A stretch of 64,000 nt of DNA, taken from the NCBI RefSeq assembly GCF_000411975.1, contig NZ_ASXG01000094.1:62001-126000 (forward strand), read 5' to 3'. The notes beneath the pieces were generated by a model that worked only from the letters and a program-made list of their open reading frames with translations, was not told where the DNA came from and ran no database searches. Source of the stretch: Amycolatopsis orientalis DSM 43388. GTDB taxonomy: Bacteria > Actinomycetota > Actinomycetes > Mycobacteriales > Pseudonocardiaceae. The position numbers were made by a program, and so were the translations under genes. Position 1 is the first letter of the stretch. Each line of letters begins with the position of its first letter. Shown in pieces: positions 57,285 to 64,000 of the stretch.

Positions 57285-58733
57285 ATGGCCCGGTGGGATC
57301 TCAGCGAGGCAGACGGGCAGATCTACTCCGGCGGTTGGCGCACCGGGGGAGGAGGCACGCAGCCGGTGATTTCGCCGGGCGACGGCGGGAAAGTGGGGTT
57401 GGCGGGCATCGCCGACCAGCACGACGTCGAGCGGGCCGGGGCCCGTGCCGCGCGTGCGCAGGCCGAGTGGAGCCGCGCGTCGTATCGCGAGCGGGCCGAC
57501 GTCCTCACCCGGGCCGCGGAAGTGTTGCGCGACCTCCGCGCTGACGTCGAGGACGTCCTGGTGCGCGAAAGCGGCTCGCTGCCCGCGAAGGCGAAGCACG
57601 AAGTCGACAAGGCGATCGACGAACTGATCGCCGCGGCCGGGCTGGTCACGATGTCGCAGGGGGACCTTCTCCCCGTCGAGGATCCGACGACGCTCGGTTT
57701 GGCCCGGCGGATCCCGGTCGGCGTCGTCGGCGTGATCGCACCGTGGAACGCGCCGTTGATGCTCGCCGTCCGCTCGGTCGCCCCGGCACTCGCGCTGGGC
57801 AACGCGGTGCTGGTCAAGCCGGACGTGAAGACCGCGTTCTCCGGCGGTGCGGTGCTCGCGCACATCTTCGCGCGGGCCGGTCTGCCCGACGGTGTGCTGC
57901 ACGTCCTGCCCGGCGGCGCGCCGACCGGCGAGGCGGTGGTGCGTTCGCCGCACACCACCGCGATCTCGTTCACCGGATCGTCCGCCGCGGGCCGCCGGGT
58001 CGGCGAGATCGCGGGCGGCCTGCTCAAGCGGGTGGTGCTCGAACTCGGCGGCAACAACGCGTTCCTCGTGCTGGCGGACGCCGACCTCGACCGCGCCGCG
58101 GCCGGTGGCGCCGGCGGGACTTTCCGGCACCAGGGCCAGATCTGCATGGCCACCGGACGGCATCTCGTCCACGAAAGCATCGCGGACGAGTACGTCGAAC
58201 GGCTCAAAGCGGCCGCGGAGAAACTGCGGCTCGGCGACCCGAAGGCGCCGGGGACGACGCTCGGTCCGCTGATCACGACCGAGCAGGCCGAGCGGGTGCA
58301 CGGCATCGTCGAGGCCGCGGTCGCCGGCGGAGCACGGGTCGTGCACGGGGCCGCGCACGACGGTGCGTTCTACCAACCGACTGTGCTGGACGGCGTAACC
58401 GCGGACAACGCGGCTTTCCGAAGCGAGATCTTCGGCCCGGTCGCCCCGGTAACCCGGTTTTCGACCGAAGAGGAAGCACTCGAACTGGCCAACGCGACCG
58501 AATACGGCCTCTCCGCGGCGATCCACAGCCGCGACGTCGCGCGCGCCCTCGGTTTCGCTTCCCGCTTGCGCGCCGGGATGGTCGCGCTCAACGGCCAGAC
58601 CATCTACGACGCCGCGCACATCCCGATGGGCGGCCTCGGCGCGTCCGGCAACGGCGGGCGGCACGGCGGGCACTGGAACCTGGACGAGTTCACCTATTGG
58701 CAATGGGTGACGGTTCCGACGATCCAGTCCTGA
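57285..58733 (+). CDS. Aldehyde dehydrogenase (benzaldehyde dehydrogenase type)
   Basis: An NAD(P)-dependent aldehyde dehydrogenase of 482 residues. Catalytic residues are Asn155 (IAPWNAPL), Glu253 (VLELGGNN) and Cys287 (HQGQICMAT). The Q-G-Q-I-C context and N-terminal form fit benzaldehyde/vanillin dehydrogenases. It would oxidise the aldehyde made by the preceding decarboxylase to a benzoate. ATG 57285 is the natural family start; upstream in-frame sequence is promoter region with the palindrome. Confidence 0.9.
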   Translation: MARWDLSEADGQIYSGGWRTGGGGTQPVISPGDGGKVGLAGIADQHDVERAGARAARAQAEWSRASYRERADVLTRAAEVLRDLRADVEDVLVRESGSLPAKAKHEVDKAIDELIAAAGLVTMSQGDLLPVEDPTTLGLARRIPVGVVGVIAPWNAPLMLAVRSVAPALALGNAVLVKPDVKTAFSGGAVLAHIFARAGLPDGVLHVLPGGAPTGEAVVRSPHTTAISFTGSSAAGRRVGEIAGGLLKRVVLELGGNNAFLVLADADLDRAAAGGAGGTFRHQGQICMATGRHLVHESIADEYVERLKAAAEKLRLGDPKAPGTTLGPLITTEQAERVHGIVEAAVAGGARVVHGAAHDGAFYQPTVLDGVTADNAAFRSEIFGPVAPVTRFSTEEEALELANATEYGLSAAIHSRDVARALGFASRLRAGMVALNGQTIYDAAHIPMGGLGASGNGGRHGGHWNLDEFTYWQWVTVPTIQS

Positions 58734-58738
58734 ACGGT

Positions 58739-58755
58739 TCCGACACCGCGTCGGA
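58739..58755. promoter_or_regulatory. Regulon palindrome, site 3a (TCCGACAC-C-GCGTCGGA)
   Basis: An 8-base inverted repeat with one mismatch around a single base, the distal half of a tandem pair 20 bases (about two helical turns) apart, upstream of the hydroxylase operon. Confidence 0.65.
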
Positions 58756-58758
58756 CTT

Positions 58759-58775
58759 TCCGACACGGTGTCGGA
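58759..58775. promoter_or_regulatory. Regulon palindrome, site 3b (TCCGACAC-G-GTGTCGGA)
   Basis: A perfect 8-base inverted repeat. Its core ends 56 bases before a -10-like TAGATT (58830-58835), and the hydroxylase gene starts at 58885. It is the best copy of the regulon motif. Confidence 0.75.
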
Positions 58776-58884
58776 CGCCCCGGGCGGAGATTCCCGCAGC
58801 GGGCCGATTCCCCGGCGCCGCGATTTCCCTAGATTCGGATCGTCGCCCGGTGCGGGCCCGTCACAGACAAAGGAGTCGGAGTAC

Positions 58885-60339
58885 ATGGACATTTCCGGTG
58901 CCACCGGGGCGCTCACCGGCGAGCAGTTCACAAAGAGCCTCGACGACGGCCGCGAGGTCTGGCTCGACGGCGAGCGCATCGGGAACGTCGCGGAACACCC
59001 GGCGCTCAAGCCGACCGTCGACGAGTTCGCCCGGCTGCTCGACCTGCGGTTCGCCACCCCCGAGGCGCGGGAGGCGACCCTGTTCAAGTCCGAGGAGACC
59101 GGCAACGAGGTCAGCTACGCTTTTTCGCTGCCGAAGACACCGGAGGAATTGCGCGCCAAATTCGCCGCGTCGGAATGGTGGATGCGGGAAAGCCTCGGGC
59201 AGCTCGGCCGATCGCCTGATTTCATGTCGAATGTCGTCGCCGGGCTCGCCGATTACGCCGACGAGCTCGAACAGAACCGCGTGGGTTTCGGCCAGAACGC
59301 CCGGGAATACCGCCGGTTCGCGATGGAACACGACCTCGTCCTGACCCACGCGCTCGGTGACCCGCAGATCGACCGCAGCGCCAGCCCGCTCGACGACCCG
59401 GACCTCGCGCTGCGCGTCGTGGAAGAGCGCGAGGACGGCGTGGTCCTGCGCGGCGCGAAGCAACTCGCCACGCTGGCGCCCTTCTCCCACGAGGTGCTGG
59501 TGTACCTCAACGGCGTCACCGCCGCACGCGGCGCGGAGGACTTCGTCATCTGGTTCGCGCTGCCGATGAACACGCCGGGCCTGAAGATCCTGCTGCGCGA
59601 ACCGCTCGGCGCGCCGGGGAGCGGACACTCGCACCCGCTCGGCAACCGGTACGACGAGCAGGACGCGATGCTGTTCTTCGACGACGTTTTCCTGCCGCGC
59701 GAGCGCATCTTCCTGCTCGGCGACTCCTTGCGCGCGCTCAAGGGCCTCGGCCGGATCAACGTCTGGAGCCTGCAGAGCACGCACATCCGGTTCCTCGCCC
59801 GGATGAAGTTCTTCACCTCGGTCGCGAAGAAACTCGCGCATTCCATCGGCGTGGACGCCTTCCGCGGCATCCAGGAACAGCTGGGCGAACTCGTCTCCTA
59901 CGTCCAGACCCTCGAACTGGCGATCAAGGGCGCCGAGGCCGACGCGGTCGTCACCCCGGGCGGCCACCTGGCTCCGAGCAATACCAACGGCGTCGGTTTC
60001 TGGTCGGCTGACCTCTCGGCACGGATGGTGCAGATCCTGCGGCAGGTCGCCGCGTCCGGCCTCATCATGCAGCCCACCGAGGCCGATCTCGCGAACCCGG
60101 AGCTGCGCCCGTTCCTGGACCGCTACATGCGCGGCCACGACATCGGCGCGGCGGAGAAGGCCCGGCTGTTCCGGCTCGGCTGGGAACTCGCCGGCTCGAG
60201 TTTCGGGATGCGCCAGGAACTCTACGAGTACCTGCACCGCGGCGACCCCGGCGCGGGCCGGACGCGGCTGCTGCGCTTCTACGACACGTCGGCGACCGAC
60301 GCGCGCGTCGACGAACTCATCAGCAAGCCGCTCGTCTGA
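58885..60339 (+). CDS. HpaB-like flavin-dependent aromatic hydroxylase, oxygenase component
   Basis: A group D flavin monooxygenase of the 4-hydroxyphenylacetate 3-hydroxylase family, 484 residues. It has the acyl-CoA-dehydrogenase-like fold with GRSPDFMSNVVAGLADYAD, EHDLVLTHALGDPQIDRS, the middle-domain GAKQLATLAPFSHEVLVYL and FFDDVFLPRERIFLLGD. Such enzymes add an ortho hydroxyl to phenols using FADH2 from a separate reductase; no HpaC-type reductase gene is visible. Here the substrate may be a hydroxybenzoate that becomes a gallate/protocatechuate-type ring. ATG 58885 follows AAAGGAG at 11 bases. Confidence 0.88.
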   Translation: MDISGATGALTGEQFTKSLDDGREVWLDGERIGNVAEHPALKPTVDEFARLLDLRFATPEAREATLFKSEETGNEVSYAFSLPKTPEELRAKFAASEWWMRESLGQLGRSPDFMSNVVAGLADYADELEQNRVGFGQNAREYRRFAMEHDLVLTHALGDPQIDRSASPLDDPDLALRVVEEREDGVVLRGAKQLATLAPFSHEVLVYLNGVTAARGAEDFVIWFALPMNTPGLKILLREPLGAPGSGHSHPLGNRYDEQDAMLFFDDVFLPRERIFLLGDSLRALKGLGRINVWSLQSTHIRFLARMKFFTSVAKKLAHSIGVDAFRGIQEQLGELVSYVQTLELAIKGAEADAVVTPGGHLAPSNTNGVGFWSADLSARMVQILRQVAASGLIMQPTEADLANPELRPFLDRYMRGHDIGAAEKARLFRLGWELAGSSFGMRQELYEYLHRGDPGAGRTRLLRFYDTSATDARVDELISKPLV

Positions 60340-60357
60340 AACCGCAAGGAGCCTCCC

Positions 60358-61359
60358 GTGATCATCGACGTCCACGGTCACATGTCCGCGCCGGACGCCT
60401 ACTACGCCTGGAAAGCATCGCTGCTGTCGCACCGCGGCGCGCACGGCGGCAAACCGCCGGCCATCAGCGACGACGCGCTCGCCGCGGCGTACCACCACCC
60501 GCACCCGAGCTTCGGGAACATCTCGCATCTGGCGCACCTCGACGGTGCCGGGATCGATCTGCAGATGATCTCGCCCCGCCCGTTCCAGATGATGCACAGC
60601 GAACGGCCGGCGAAGCTCGTGCAGTGGTTCACCGAGGAGACCAACAACCTCATCCACCGCACGACCGAGTTGTTCCCCGGCCGGTTCAAGGGGGTCGCCG
60701 GACTCCCGCAGAGCCCGGACCTGACGCCGCGGGACTGGACCGCCGAACTGCGCCGCACGGTGACCGAACTCGGCTTCGTCGGCGCGATGCTCAACACCGA
60801 TCCGTACGAGGGCACGGAAACCCCGCTCGCGCTCGGCGACCGGTACTGGTACCCGGTGTACGAAGTGCTGTGCGAACTCGACGTGCCGGTATTGCTGCAC
60901 GCGGCCGGGTGCAAGCCGCCCGCGCGCGAGCCGTACAGCCTGCACTTCATCCAGGAAGAAACCGTCGCGGTGTGGAGCCTCGTGAACTCGACCGTGCTGA
61001 AGGACTTCCCGGAACTCAAGGTGATCGTCTCGCACGGCGGCGGCGCGATTCCGTACCAGGTGGGCCGGTTCCTGCCGTCGGTGGTGCGCACCGGGGTGTC
61101 CTATCTGGACAAACTGCGCCGGCTGCACTTCGACTCGTGCCTCTACACCCAGGACAGCCTGGAGCTGCTGATGAAGGTCGTCGGCACCGACCGGGTGCTG
61201 TTCGGCTCGGAGAAACCCGGCACCGGCTCGCAGATCGACCCGGAGACCGGCCGCTGGTTCGACGACATCCACCTGCTCATCGACGACATCGCCTGGCTCG
61301 GCGAGAAGGAGCGCGCCGACGTCCTCGAGAACAACGCCCGCGCGCTCTTCCAGCTCTGA
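60358..61359 (+). CDS. 4-oxalomesaconate hydratase-like amidohydrolase (LigJ type)
   Basis: A 333-residue metal-dependent amidohydrolase-superfamily protein. Likely metal and catalytic residues are His6 and His8 (IDVHGHMS), His181 (VLLHAAGC), His226 (VSHGGGAIPY) and Glu285 (LFGSEKPG). The order closely follows LigJ, the OMA hydratase of syringate/protocatechuate breakdown, including DRYWYPVYE and HFDSCLYTQ. It would hydrate 4-oxalomesaconate to 4-carboxy-4-hydroxy-2-oxoadipate. Some relatives are decarboxylases (ACMSD, resorcylate). The GTG start has AAGGAG upstream. Confidence 0.87.
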   Translation: MIIDVHGHMSAPDAYYAWKASLLSHRGAHGGKPPAISDDALAAAYHHPHPSFGNISHLAHLDGAGIDLQMISPRPFQMMHSERPAKLVQWFTEETNNLIHRTTELFPGRFKGVAGLPQSPDLTPRDWTAELRRTVTELGFVGAMLNTDPYEGTETPLALGDRYWYPVYEVLCELDVPVLLHAAGCKPPAREPYSLHFIQEETVAVWSLVNSTVLKDFPELKVIVSHGGGAIPYQVGRFLPSVVRTGVSYLDKLRRLHFDSCLYTQDSLELLMKVVGTDRVLFGSEKPGTGSQIDPETGRWFDDIHLLIDDIAWLGEKERADVLENNARALFQL

Positions 61360-61370
61360 GGGGGAGGATC

Positions 61371-62387
61371 ATGACGGAGATCGTCGCCGGATTCGGCACT
61401 TCGCACGGACCGCAGCTGAAGGCGCCGCCGCCGCACGCCTGGGAGATCCGGGCGACCGCGGACCGCGCCAGCAAGGGGTTGAAGTTCCGCGGCGAGACCT
61501 ACAGCTACGACGAGCTGCGCGCGCTGCGGGAGGACTTCTCGAAGGAGATCGCTCCCGACGTGATGGCGCGTCGCTGGGAAAGCTGCCAGCGGTCGATGGA
61601 CCGGCTCGCGGACTTCATCAAGGCCCAGGACGTCGACGTGCTCGTCATCGTCTCCAGCGACCACAAGGAAACCTACGGCGACGAATGGCTCGCCCCGTTC
61701 TCGGTGTTCTGGGGCGACGAGGTCGCGCACGTGCCGTTCACCCAAGCGCAGCTCGATGCGATGGCTCCCGGCCTGGCCGAGGCCGCGACCGGCGACGTCC
61801 CGGACCGCACGATCATGCGGCCCACGCACCGAGCGCTCGGCAAGCACCTCATCCAGTCCACCCAGGCCGAGGACTTCGACACCGGCGCCACCGAGGTCGT
61901 CCCGGCCGGCCGCTATGAAAACCACACCATCCCGCACGGCTTCGGGTTCATCTACCAGCGCTTTCTCGGCCAGGAATCGAAGCTGCCGATGGTGCCGATC
62001 TTCATCAACACCTTCTGGGAGCCGAATCCGCCGGGCGCCAAACGCTGTTACGACTTCGGGCGCGCGGTCGCCCGAGCGATCCGGTCGTTCCCCGGCGACC
62101 TGCGCGTCGGCGTCGTCGCTTCGGGCGGGCTCAGCCACTTCGTGATCGACGAGAAGCTGGACCAGGAATTCCTCCAGGCGCTGCGCGACCACGACGCGGA
62201 CTACCTCGCTTCCGTGCCCGCTTCCGAGATGCAGTCCGGTTCCTCGGAGCTGCGCAACTGGATCGCGGTCGCCGGGATCGCCGACGAGGCCGGTCTGACC
62301 GCGACGAGCGTGGACTACGAGCCGTGCTACCGGACCGAAGCAGGCACCGGCAACGCGATGGGTTTCCTTACCTGGGAACGGAAGTGA
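61371..62387 (+). CDS. Class III extradiol ring-cleavage dioxygenase (LigB family)
   Basis: A non-heme Fe(II) dioxygenase-like protein of 338 residues. Conserved His-bearing motifs are GFGTSHGPQL (His12), VSSDHKETY, NHTIPHGFGF and SGGLSHFVID, the pattern of the LigB superfamily. One chain is longer than LigB (about 300) and shorter than DesB gallate dioxygenase (about 420), and no LigA-like small subunit is encoded. With LigJ- and RraA-type neighbours, cleavage of gallate or protocatechuate to 4-oxalomesaconate or its precursor is likely. ATG 61371 follows GGGGAGG. Confidence 0.87.
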   Translation: MTEIVAGFGTSHGPQLKAPPPHAWEIRATADRASKGLKFRGETYSYDELRALREDFSKEIAPDVMARRWESCQRSMDRLADFIKAQDVDVLVIVSSDHKETYGDEWLAPFSVFWGDEVAHVPFTQAQLDAMAPGLAEAATGDVPDRTIMRPTHRALGKHLIQSTQAEDFDTGATEVVPAGRYENHTIPHGFGFIYQRFLGQESKLPMVPIFINTFWEPNPPGAKRCYDFGRAVARAIRSFPGDLRVGVVASGGLSHFVIDEKLDQEFLQALRDHDADYLASVPASEMQSGSSELRNWIAVAGIADEAGLTATSVDYEPCYRTEAGTGNAMGFLTWERK

Positions 62388-62389
62388 CT

Positions 62390-63058
62390 ATGTCTCCCGA
62401 AGAGATCATCACCGCACTGCGCGGGCTCGACAGCTGCGCGGTGTCCGACGCCCTGGACACGCTCGGCCTGCCCGGCGCGGTCACCGCGTTGAAGCCGATG
62501 TGGCCCGTCGGCACGGTTCTCGCCGGTCGTGTGCGCACGGTTACCGCCGCTCCCAAAGCGACCGCCGGCCCGGCGACACACATCGCCACTCCGCTGGTCG
62601 CGATCACCGAGCCGGACGACGTCGTGGTGATCGACAACCACGGTCGCACGGACGTCTCGTGCTGGGGCGGGCTGCTGGCCGAGGCGGCGGTCCGGCGCGG
62701 GGTGGTCGGCGTCATCGTGGACGGCGCCTGCCGCGACGTCCAGGAGAGCGAAGCTCTCAAGCTCCCGGTCTTCGCTCGCACGGCCGTTCCGGTCAGCGCG
62801 CGGGGCCGCATCGTGCAGGCCGCGATGGACTCGCGGATCCAGATCGCGGGTATTTCAGTCGCGCCGCAGGACTTCGTGCTCGCGGATGTCAACGGCGTCG
62901 TGTTCGTCGCCGCCGGCGAGGCCGCACGCATCGTCGGGCTCGCACAGCGGATCGCCGACCGGGAAGCCCGGATGGCGGAAGCGGTCCGGTCCGGCCGCGA
63001 CGTGCAAGAAGTCATGCACGATTCCCAATTCCCTTCAGTCACTGCGGAGGAGCGCTGA
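62390..63058 (+). CDS. RraA-family aldolase 1
   Basis: A 222-residue RraA-fold protein with SCAVSDALDTLGLPGAVTAL at the start, the active-site GVIVDGACRDVQE (Arg-Asp pair that binds carboxylate and Mg) and the PVSARGRIVQAAM region. Aromatic-pathway members (ProA, GalC, LigK) split 4-carboxy-4-hydroxy-2-oxoadipate to pyruvate and oxaloacetate. It starts two bases after the dioxygenase gene, and its stop overlaps the next RraA gene (TGATG). Confidence 0.87.
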   Translation: MSPEEIITALRGLDSCAVSDALDTLGLPGAVTALKPMWPVGTVLAGRVRTVTAAPKATAGPATHIATPLVAITEPDDVVVIDNHGRTDVSCWGGLLAEAAVRRGVVGVIVDGACRDVQESEALKLPVFARTAVPVSARGRIVQAAMDSRIQIAGISVAPQDFVLADVNGVVFVAAGEAARIVGLAQRIADREARMAEAVRSGRDVQEVMHDSQFPSVTAEER

Positions 63059-63705
63059 TGTCTCTCCTGGACCGGTTCGCCGGGCTCGGCACCGCGACGG
63101 TCTCCGACGCCCTCGACAAGCTGAAGCGCCCGGGCAGCCTGCTCGGTCTCGCCCCCCTCGCGGACGGACAGCGCATGGTCGGCCGCGCGTTCACCGTGCG
63201 GTACGTCAGCGCGCAGGTGCCCGCCGGCACCGTCGGCGACTTCATCGATCAGGTCGAACCAGGCCAGGTGATCGTGCTCGACAACGACGGCCGGGTCGAC
63301 TGCACGGTGTGGGGCGACATCCTGACCGCAGTAGCGCACCAACGCGGTATCTCAGGCACGGTCATCGAAGGGGTCTGCCGCGACACGCACCGCGCGCTGT
63401 CCATCGGCTACCCGATCTACAGCCGCGGCCGCTTCATGCGCACCGGCAAGGACCGCGTCGAGGTGGCGGAGGAACGCGGCCCAGTGACCATCGGCGGCGT
63501 GACCGTCCGGCATGGCGACCTGCTGCTCGGCGACTCGGACGGCGTCGTGGCGATCCCGCGCGACTGCGAGGACGAAGTGCTGGAGGTGGCCGAGATGATC
63601 CAGGCTCGGGAGGAAGCGATTCTCGCCGCGGCGCTCGGCGGCGCGACAATCGCCGAAGCCCGGGCGAAGTACGGCTACCACGATCTGCAGCGGGCGGACG
63701 CATGA
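63058..63705 (+). CDS. RraA-family aldolase 2
   Basis: A second RraA-fold protein, 215 residues: GTATVSDALDKLKRPGSLLG, GTVIEGVCRDTHRAL (Arg-Asp kept; DG replaced by EG) and a C-terminal LLGDSDGVVAIPRDCEDEVL, an ending shared with the fusion protein at 15244-16689. It differs clearly from copy 1, so it is not a recent duplicate. It overlaps the genes on both sides. It may act as a decarboxylase or a second aldolase, or pair with the others in a hetero-oligomer. Confidence 0.85.
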   Translation: MSLLDRFAGLGTATVSDALDKLKRPGSLLGLAPLADGQRMVGRAFTVRYVSAQVPAGTVGDFIDQVEPGQVIVLDNDGRVDCTVWGDILTAVAHQRGISGTVIEGVCRDTHRALSIGYPIYSRGRFMRTGKDRVEVAEERGPVTIGGVTVRHGDLLLGDSDGVVAIPRDCEDEVLEVAEMIQAREEAILAAALGGATIAEARAKYGYHDLQRADA

Positions 63706-64000
63706 CCACGCTGGCCGAAGACGCCAAGGAACTGCTGACGCTCGGCACGGCCACTCTGTACGAGGCGTCCGGACTCGACTGCTTCCTGGACCCCGCGTTC
63801 CGGCCCGCCTGGGACGGCGCGCAGCTGGTCGGCCGCGCGGTTCCGGTAACCGCGCAAATCGGCGACAACCTCGCGTTGCATCACGGGATCGAAGCGGCCG
63901 GCGCTGGGGACGTACTCGTGGTCGACGCCGGTGGCGCGCCGTTCGGGTACTGGGGCGAGGTGATGGCGGTCGCCGCGCAAGCGCGCGGCATCACCGGCCT
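63702..64000 (+). CDS. RraA-family aldolase 3, N-terminal part (cut by window end)
   Basis: The ATG at 63702 overlaps the stop of copy 2 (ATGA) and the frame is open to the window end, giving 99 residues. LLTLGTATLYEASGLDCFLDPAF and VGRAVPVTAQIGDNLALHHG match the RraA N-terminal half; VLVVDAGGAPFGYWGEVMAVAAQARGITG leads to the active-site loop, which lies outside. It is a third, diverged member in tandem. The usual SDAL motif is replaced by YEAS. Confidence 0.8.
   Translation, partial: MTTLAEDAKELLTLGTATLYEASGLDCFLDPAFRPAWDGAQLVGRAVPVTAQIGDNLALHHGIEAAGAGDVLVVDAGGAPFGYWGEVMAVAAQARGITG

Noticed and set aside
1..64000. CRISPR arrays, tRNA or rRNA genes, transposases and integrases
   Set aside because: No regular repeat-spacer series, no cloverleaf or rRNA core sequence and no transposase or integrase motifs were recognised in reading both strands.

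Overview
The window is high-GC DNA (strong G/C at third codon positions, many GTG and TTG starts, ATGA/GTGA gene overlaps, TANNNT-like -10 boxes) from an actinobacterium. The regulator mix (TetR, IclR, GntR-FCD, WYL, MarR, AraC, a MerR fusion), a SAV_2177-type methyltransferase, an ESX/WXG locus and gene-end palindromes point to a Pseudonocardiaceae soil organism; Amycolatopsis is my best guess, not proven. No rRNA, tRNA, CRISPR array, transposase or integrase was seen.

Layout. 0-4.1 kb: short-chain dehydrogenases, two unknown small proteins and a TetR/SDR pair. 4.1-16.7 kb, all on the minus strand: an aromatic-acid island read right to left. It encodes a FAH-RraA fusion, a GntR regulator, a DapA-type aldolase, an HpaE dehydrogenase, an HpaD homoprotocatechuate 2,3-dioxygenase, an AraC regulator, a MoaF-like protein, a SnoaL-like protein and a LIV-type ABC importer with LivM and LivG fused. 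16.9-19.9 kb: an ESX (type VII)-type locus with a WXG protein ending in a glycine-zipper region and a two-helix membrane protein that could be its immunity partner. 20-30.8 kb: P1 peptidase/TetR, APC permease, luciferase-like oxidoreductase, an ABC exporter with a large YncE-phosphoesterase protein, and a secreted lipase.

31.1-40.5 kb: IclR plus E1-alpha/E1-beta of a 2-oxoacid dehydrogenase with a 77-residue stand-alone lipoyl protein, an AhpD-like protein, a DMT exporter, and an IorA/IorB-type molybdenum oxidoreductase divergent from a degenerate sigma-54-type activator. 40.7-47.7 kb: a minus-strand run encoding a phosphotransferase, a helical protein, a MerR regulator fused to a DNA sliding-clamp module, a nucleotidyltransferase, a CatB-type acetyltransferase and a DUF5701-like protein, facing a TetR-MFS pair. 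47.7-55.4 kb: a mixed region with two broken genes (isochorismatase-like, methyltransferase) and an EAL-GGDEF protein.

55.5-64.0 kb: a second aromatic pathway on the plus strand. It has a ThDP decarboxylase, a benzaldehyde-type dehydrogenase, an HpaB-like hydroxylase, a LigJ-like hydratase, a class III extradiol dioxygenase and three tandem RraA-family aldolases, the last cut by the window end. Its three transcription units carry the same palindrome, TCCGACAC-S-GTGTCGGA, at a nearly constant distance from a -10-like box, so they form a regulon whose regulator is not in view. The gene set fits conversion of an aryl-glyoxylate to a hydroxybenzoate, then to a gallate/protocatechuate-type ring, then through 4-oxalomesaconate chemistry to pyruvate and oxaloacetate.
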